Of a stretch of 8,663 nt of DNA, positions 5,698 through 8,663 are shown piece after piece (positions within the stretch are counted from its first letter, which is position 1; each line of letters opens with the position of its first letter). Under the pieces are notes generated by a model that was given only the letters and a program-made list of their open reading frames with translations, was not told the origin of the DNA and ran no database searches. Source of the DNA: an uncultured Collinsella sp. (GTDB lineage: Bacteria > Actinomycetota > Coriobacteriia > Coriobacteriales > Coriobacteriaceae); NCBI GenBank assembly GCA_900766165.1, contig CAAFUK010000110.1, positions 1 through 8,663 of the forward strand. The letters are read 5' to 3'. Position numbers and translations under genes: made by a program.

Positions 5698-5705
5698 AAC
5701 TCAAT

Positions 5706-7367
5706 ATGACCAAGCATGTGTTCGTAACCGGTGGCGTGGTTTCGTCTCTGGGCAAGGGTATCACCGCGGCCTCGCTGGGCCGTCTGCTCAAGTCGCGTGG
5801 CTACAAAGTAACGATGCAGAAGGCCGATCCGTATCTGAACGTCGACCCCGGTACCATGAGCCCCTTCCAGCATGGTGAGGTCTTCGTTACCGAGGATGGT
5901 TACGAGTCCGACCTGGACCTGGGTCATTACGAGCGCTTTATTGATGAGAACCTGACCCGCGATTCCAACTTTACGACCGGCGCCATCTATAAGAGCTTGA
6001 TCGCCCGCGAGCGTCGCGGCGACTTTTTGGGCGGTACCGTGCAGGTGATTCCTCACGTCACCAATGCCATTAAGGACAAGTTCCGCCGCATCGAGGAGCA
6101 GACCGGCTCCGATGTAGTCATCACCGAGCTGGGCGGCACGATCGGCGACATCGAGTCGCAGCCGTTTGTCGAGGCCATCCGCCAGTACCGCAAGGAGGCC
6201 GGCCCCGAGAACGTCTGCTACATCCACGTGTCGCTCGTTCCCTATATCGCCGCCGCCCACGAGGTCAAGACCAAGCCCACACAGCATTCCGTCAAGGAGC
6301 TCCGCAGCTTTGGCATCCAGCCCGATATCATCGTGCTGCGCTCCGACCACCATATCGATGACGCTATCCGCGGAAAGATCGCAAGCTTCTGCGACGTCGA
6401 CACCGATTGCGTCTTTACCAACGAGGACTGCGCGAGCATTTACGATGTTCCGCAGCTGCTTGCCGAGCAGGACTTTGACCTGCGCATTTGCGAGCGCCTG
6501 GGTCTGGATCCGCGTGAGCGCGACATGAGCGAGTGGAACGAGTTCCTGCGCAAACAGAATCACGCCAACCATCACGCCGACAAGGTGAAGATCGCCGTCG
6601 TGGGTAAGTACACGCAGCTGCCCGATGCGTACCTGTCGGTTATCGAGGCCCTGCACCATGCGGGCGTCTTCTACGATCGCCATGTGGACGTCCAGCTGGT
6701 CGACGGCGAGAGCCTCGACGAGCAGAATGTCTCCGAGGTTCTGGGCGACGCCTCGGGCATCCTGGTCCCCGGCGGCTTTGGCAAGCGCGCCCTGGAGGGC
6801 AAGATCCTCGCGGCCGAGTTTGCCCGTGAGCACAAGATTCCGTATCTGGGCATTTGCCTGGGTATGCAGGTCGCCGTGTGCGAGTTCGCCCGCAATGTCG
6901 TTGGCCTTGCCGGTGCCAGCTCCTCCGAGTTTGATCCGGACGGTCCGTATAGCGTCATCGATCTGATGAGCTCGCAGGAGGACGTGACCGAGAAGGGCGG
7001 CACCATGCGCCTGGGCGCCTATCCGTGCAAGCTCGCCGCCGATACCCTTGCTCGTGAGGCATATGGCGAGGAACTCGTCTACGAGCGTCACCGTCACCGC
7101 TTTGAGTTCAACAACGCTTTCCGTGACCAGCTCGAGGACGCCGGCTTGGTTATCTCGGGTCTGTCGCCCGACGAGCGCCTGGTCGAGATGGTCGAGCTGC
7201 CGCGCGACGTGCATCCGTGGTATGTGGCAACCCAGGCTCATCCCGAGTTCAAGAGCCGCCCGACCAACCCGCAGCCGCTGTTCCGCGAGTTCGTGCGCGC
7301 TTCGATCGGCCAGCACGAGGGTGTCGACCGTCTGCGGGTGACGCCCATGAACCTCGCTACGGACTAA
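5706..7367 (+). CDS. pyrG: CTP synthase
   Basis: 553 aa, close to the family's usual ~540-550. It makes CTP from UTP, ATP and glutamine, the last step of pyrimidine nucleotide synthesis, as a cytoplasmic tetramer. The N-terminal synthase domain (1 to ~270) begins MTKHVFVTGGVVSSLGKGI, with the ATP-binding loop GGVVSSLGKG (9-18) and KADPYLNVDPGTMSP (39-53); ELGGTIGDIES (141-151) is the conserved acidic block. The C-terminal class I glutamine amidotransferase (~295-540) has the oxyanion strand PGGFG (355-359), nucleophile Cys384 in GICLGMQ, and His512 and Glu514 in HPEF; the triad is complete. The start is clear from homology, with GCAGGT 8 nt upstream. xerD follows after 2 nt. Its own promoter and leader hairpin suggest nucleotide-responsive control. 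Confidence 0.98.
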   Translation: MTKHVFVTGGVVSSLGKGITAASLGRLLKSRGYKVTMQKADPYLNVDPGTMSPFQHGEVFVTEDGYESDLDLGHYERFIDENLTRDSNFTTGAIYKSLIARERRGDFLGGTVQVIPHVTNAIKDKFRRIEEQTGSDVVITELGGTIGDIESQPFVEAIRQYRKEAGPENVCYIHVSLVPYIAAAHEVKTKPTQHSVKELRSFGIQPDIIVLRSDHHIDDAIRGKIASFCDVDTDCVFTNEDCASIYDVPQLLAEQDFDLRICERLGLDPRERDMSEWNEFLRKQNHANHHADKVKIAVVGKYTQLPDAYLSVIEALHHAGVFYDRHVDVQLVDGESLDEQNVSEVLGDASGILVPGGFGKRALEGKILAAEFAREHKIPYLGICLGMQVAVCEFARNVVGLAGASSSEFDPDGPYSVIDLMSSQEDVTEKGGTMRLGAYPCKLAADTLAREAYGEELVYERHRHRFEFNNAFRDQLEDAGLVISGLSPDERLVEMVELPRDVHPWYVATQAHPEFKSRPTNPQPLFREFVRASIGQHEGVDRLRVTPMNLATD

Positions 7368-7369
7368 GG

Positions 7370-8311
7370 GTGCCGGCGAATAAGGAACATACCGAAGCTA
7401 CTCCCTCGTCGCTCGCCGTGGCGGCGGGGGAGTATCTCGATTACCTCGCGGTCGAGCGGGGTTTGGCGCGCAACACGATTGCGGCCTATCGTCGTGACCT
7501 GACGACGTACTGCGCCTATCTGGAGCGGGCGGGTATTGTGTCTTTTGAAGAGGTGACTCGTCAGGTCGTGGAGGGCTTTGTCGCCGACCGTCGCGATGGG
7601 GGCTATTCGGATGCCTCGGTGGAGCGTGCGCTTGCGGCCGTGAAGGGCCTGCATGCCTTTTTGGTGCGCGATGGGGCTGTGGCCCAAAATCCAACGGCGG
7701 CGTTGCGCCTTCCTAAAAAGGCTGATCGTTTGCCGGAGTATCTATCGGTGGAGGATGTCTCGGCGCTGCTCGATCAAGACTTCCCCGAGGGCGAGATGGG
7801 CTTGCGCGACCATGCCATCTTGGAAGTGCTCTACGGATGCGGTTTGCGTGTGAGCGAGTTGGTGGGGCTCGATGTGGGCGATATCCATATCGACGATGGC
7901 TTTGTACTCGTTCGCGGTAAGGGCTCAAAGGAACGCCTGTCCCCGCTGGTGGGAAGCGCGGCGCGAGCTCTGACGCTCTATGTAACTGAGGGACGTTCTC
8001 GCTTGGCGGCCCATGCCCGCGGAACCGAGACCTCGGCGGTCTTTTTAAATAAGAACGGCCGCCGTCTGTCGCGCCAGGGCATCCATGCCATCTGTGAGCG
8101 CTACGGGCGCCAGGTGGGACTGGTGGGACTCCATCCCCATACGCTGCGTCACTCCTTTGCCACCCATATGCTTGCGGGCGGCGCAGACCTCCGTGTGCTA
8201 CAGGAGATCTTGGGACATGCCGATATATCGACCACGCAGGTCTACACGCATGTCGATCGTACGCAACTGACCGAGGTCTATCTGGCAGCGCACCCGCTGG
8301 CGCATCGTTAA
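7370..8311 (+). CDS. xerD: Site-specific tyrosine recombinase, XerD-type
   Basis: 313 aa with a GTG start two bases after the pyrG stop. Xer recombinases resolve chromosome dimers at dif near the division septum with FtsK. The N-terminal core-binding domain (about 18-105) includes YLDYLAVERGLARNT and AYRRDL (39-44). The catalytic domain (about 120-305) has the full set: Arg160 in GCGLRVSEL, Lys184 in RGKGSKERL, His257 and Arg260 in HPHTLRHSF, His283 in LGHADISTT and nucleophile Tyr292 in VYTH. The frame extends upstream inside pyrG, but the family begins about 10-20 residues before the YLDYL block, which fits GTG 7370; the next in-frame GTG (7418) would leave too little. A weak GGA lies 6 nt before, so translation probably depends on coupling to pyrG. 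In many actinobacteria xerD lies a little downstream of pyrG and near scpA/scpB, which favours xerD over xerC. Confidence 0.88.
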   Translation: MPANKEHTEATPSSLAVAAGEYLDYLAVERGLARNTIAAYRRDLTTYCAYLERAGIVSFEEVTRQVVEGFVADRRDGGYSDASVERALAAVKGLHAFLVRDGAVAQNPTAALRLPKKADRLPEYLSVEDVSALLDQDFPEGEMGLRDHAILEVLYGCGLRVSELVGLDVGDIHIDDGFVLVRGKGSKERLSPLVGSAARALTLYVTEGRSRLAAHARGTETSAVFLNKNGRRLSRQGIHAICERYGRQVGLVGLHPHTLRHSFATHMLAGGADLRVLQEILGHADISTTQVYTHVDRTQLTEVYLAAHPLAHR

Positions 8312-8344
8312 CATATCGCTGGCCTGCATATTTATAGGTATTTG

Positions 8345-8414
8345 GGGACGGGCCCCAGATTGCCGCGGCGTGCTTTTGCGCGCGCAGGGGCGATCTGGGG
8401 CCCGTCCCATTTTT
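8345..8414 (+). terminator. Very long GC-rich terminator hairpin after xerD
   Basis: A perfect 16-bp stem (8345-8360 with 8393-8408) extends by four more pairs, one a wobble (TGCC 8361-8364 with GGCG 8389-8392). The loop contains a further 6-bp stem (GCGTGC 8368-8373 with GCGCGC 8378-8383) capped by TTTT. ATTTTT (8409-8414) follows. The arm sequence GGGACGGGCCCC has the look of a recurrent extragenic palindrome used as a terminator; no second copy lies in this window. Confidence 0.85.
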
Positions 8415-8506
8415 CGTCACTTGTCGTCGCGGTGGTGGACCGAATGTGCCTTGGGTGGGGGAGTTTGGGGGCGATGTGAACGGCATGTAAAGGGACGCAA
8501 AAATCG

Positions 8507-8532
8507 CCTCAAGGTCAACTTGAAGGTTGAGG
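8507..8532. promoter_or_regulatory. Dyad CCTCAA-N14-TTGAGG
   Basis: CCTCAA (8507-8512) and TTGAGG (8527-8532) are perfect inverted repeats, with a second nested one, TCAAG-N5-CTTGA (8509-8513 with 8519-8523). The composition resembles the CCTCAAG/CTTGAGG half-sites of MerR-family operators, but the spacer is shorter or longer than usual depending on the pairing chosen, and no promoter spacing can be shown. Confidence 0.3.
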
Positions 8533-8538
8533 TTGAAA

Positions 8539-8566
8539 GGCGGGGTGCCACAGGTGGCATCCCGCC
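8539..8566 (+). other. 12-bp GC-rich hairpin without T-tract
   Basis: GGCGGGGTGCCA (8539-8550) pairs with TGGCATCCCGCC (8555-8566) over 12 pairs, one a G-T wobble, with loop CAGG. The following bases are GTTGCTG, so it is not a typical terminator. It may be a second, T-poor terminator after xerD or a structure in a leader. Confidence 0.6.
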
Positions 8567-8574
8567 GTTGCTGT

Positions 8575-8594
8575 AAACACAACATATTGTGTTT
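8575..8594. promoter_or_regulatory. 8-4-8 palindrome, operator-like
   Basis: AAACACAA (8575-8582) and TTGTGTTT (8587-8594) are perfect inverted repeats around CATA. The size and symmetry are those of a dimeric repressor site. The next bases, CGAAC-ATGT-GCTTG (8596-8609), resemble a Gram-positive LexA box in the left half, but the right half departs at two positions. Confidence 0.4.
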
Positions 8595-8648
8595 TCGAAC
8601 ATGTGCTTGGGGGTGTTTTGCGATATATGGTGGGTGGAGTGGTGGGGC

Positions 8649-8659
8649 GGGGGGGGGGG
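8649..8659 (+). repeat. Run of 11 G in G-quadruplex-prone sequence
   Basis: Bases 8649-8659 are all G, flanked by GGGG (8644-8647) and AGGG (8660-8663). The last 40 bases are about 80% G with almost no C. It may be a slippage-prone tract, a G-quadruplex former, or a sequencing artefact at a contig end. Confidence 0.6.
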
Positions 8660-8663
8660 AGGG

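Larger units (their letters stand above)
8415..8663. other. Gene-free, G-rich right edge
   Basis: No open frame here has a plausible start site, codon bias or recognisable product. The stretch becomes strongly G-rich on the + strand from about 8605. It holds several ordered inverted repeats listed separately and may be the upstream region of a gene beyond the window, or the degraded end of a contig. Confidence 0.6.

Noticed and set aside
5651..5700. Bacillus-type pyrG attenuator (reiterative G addition at an initial GGGC)
   Set aside because: The predicted start region reads A-CCC-G with no GGGC, and no terminator lies between the promoter and pyrG.
5439..7316. 625-codon open frame on the - strand opposite pyrG
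   Set aside because: It mirrors the pyrG reading frame and is explained by the strong G/C third-position bias. The predicted protein has no recognisable domain, and pyrG is certain by homology.
7713..8585. 290-codon open frame on the - strand opposite xerD
   Set aside because: Arg/Pro-rich shadow translation of a gene with a full catalytic set. It also runs through two terminator-like hairpins.
8596..8609. LexA (SOS) box
   Set aside because: Only the left half CGAAC matches; the right half GCTTG differs from GTTCG at two positions, so it is not called as a site and is only mentioned with the dyad array.
1..8663. CRISPR array, tRNA or rRNA genes, insertion sequence with transposase
   Set aside because: No regularly spaced direct repeats, no cloverleaf or rRNA core sequence, and no transposase-like protein were found; the Xer recombinase looks like the housekeeping enzyme, not a phage integrase.

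Overview
The window reads as a chromosomal segment of a high-GC member of the Coriobacteriia, most likely a Collinsella-type gut actinobacterium. The basis is the codon usage (strong G/C third positions), the sequence character of the proteins and the gene set. This assignment comes from general recognition, not from a database search. All recognised genes lie on the + strand.

Positions 1-2986 are an arginine-fermentation (arginine deiminase, ADI) block. It holds the 3' end of arcA (arginine deiminase, including its catalytic cysteine), a complete catabolic-type ornithine carbamoyltransferase gene arcB (224-1219), and a 12-13-helix YfcC/DcuC-family carrier that probably acts as the arginine/ornithine exchanger (1367-2845). 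Arginine enters and is deiminated to citrulline. Citrulline is then phosphorolysed to ornithine and carbamoyl phosphate, and ornithine leaves. The carbamate kinase (arcC) that would harvest ATP is not in the window. The intergenic gaps are rich in structure: tandem hairpins before arcB, a terminator plus a two-tier stem-loop before arcD, and a folded ~140-nt 3' UTR that ends in a strong terminator.

Positions 2987-3405 carry no credible gene but hold three long inverted repeats: a perfect 12-bp palindrome, a 100-bp nested element with 15-bp perfect arms around a terminator-like hairpin, and a near-perfect 26-bp repeat. After a TATAAT box comes a DUF1846/UPF0371 protein of unknown function (3451-4932) with its own terminator.

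Positions 5000-8414 hold a small winged-helix DNA-binding protein (5189-5527), pyrG (CTP synthase, 5706-7367) and a Xer tyrosine recombinase, probably xerD (7370-8311). Only 2 nt separate xerD from pyrG, so the two are likely co-transcribed and translationally coupled. The pair closes with a very long GC-rich terminator hairpin. The pyrG leader has a 5' hairpin whose first bases are the CCC at the predicted transcription start, which suggests CTP-sensitive start-site control.

Positions 8415-8663 contain no convincing gene. They hold a dyad, a strong hairpin and an 8-4-8 palindrome that may be the control region of a gene beyond the edge. They end in an 11-G run and G-rich sequence, which may mark a contig end.

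Overall the genes are ordinary housekeeping and fermentation genes. The parts most worth a second look are the intergenic structures and the uncharacterised DUF1846 protein and winged-helix regulator.
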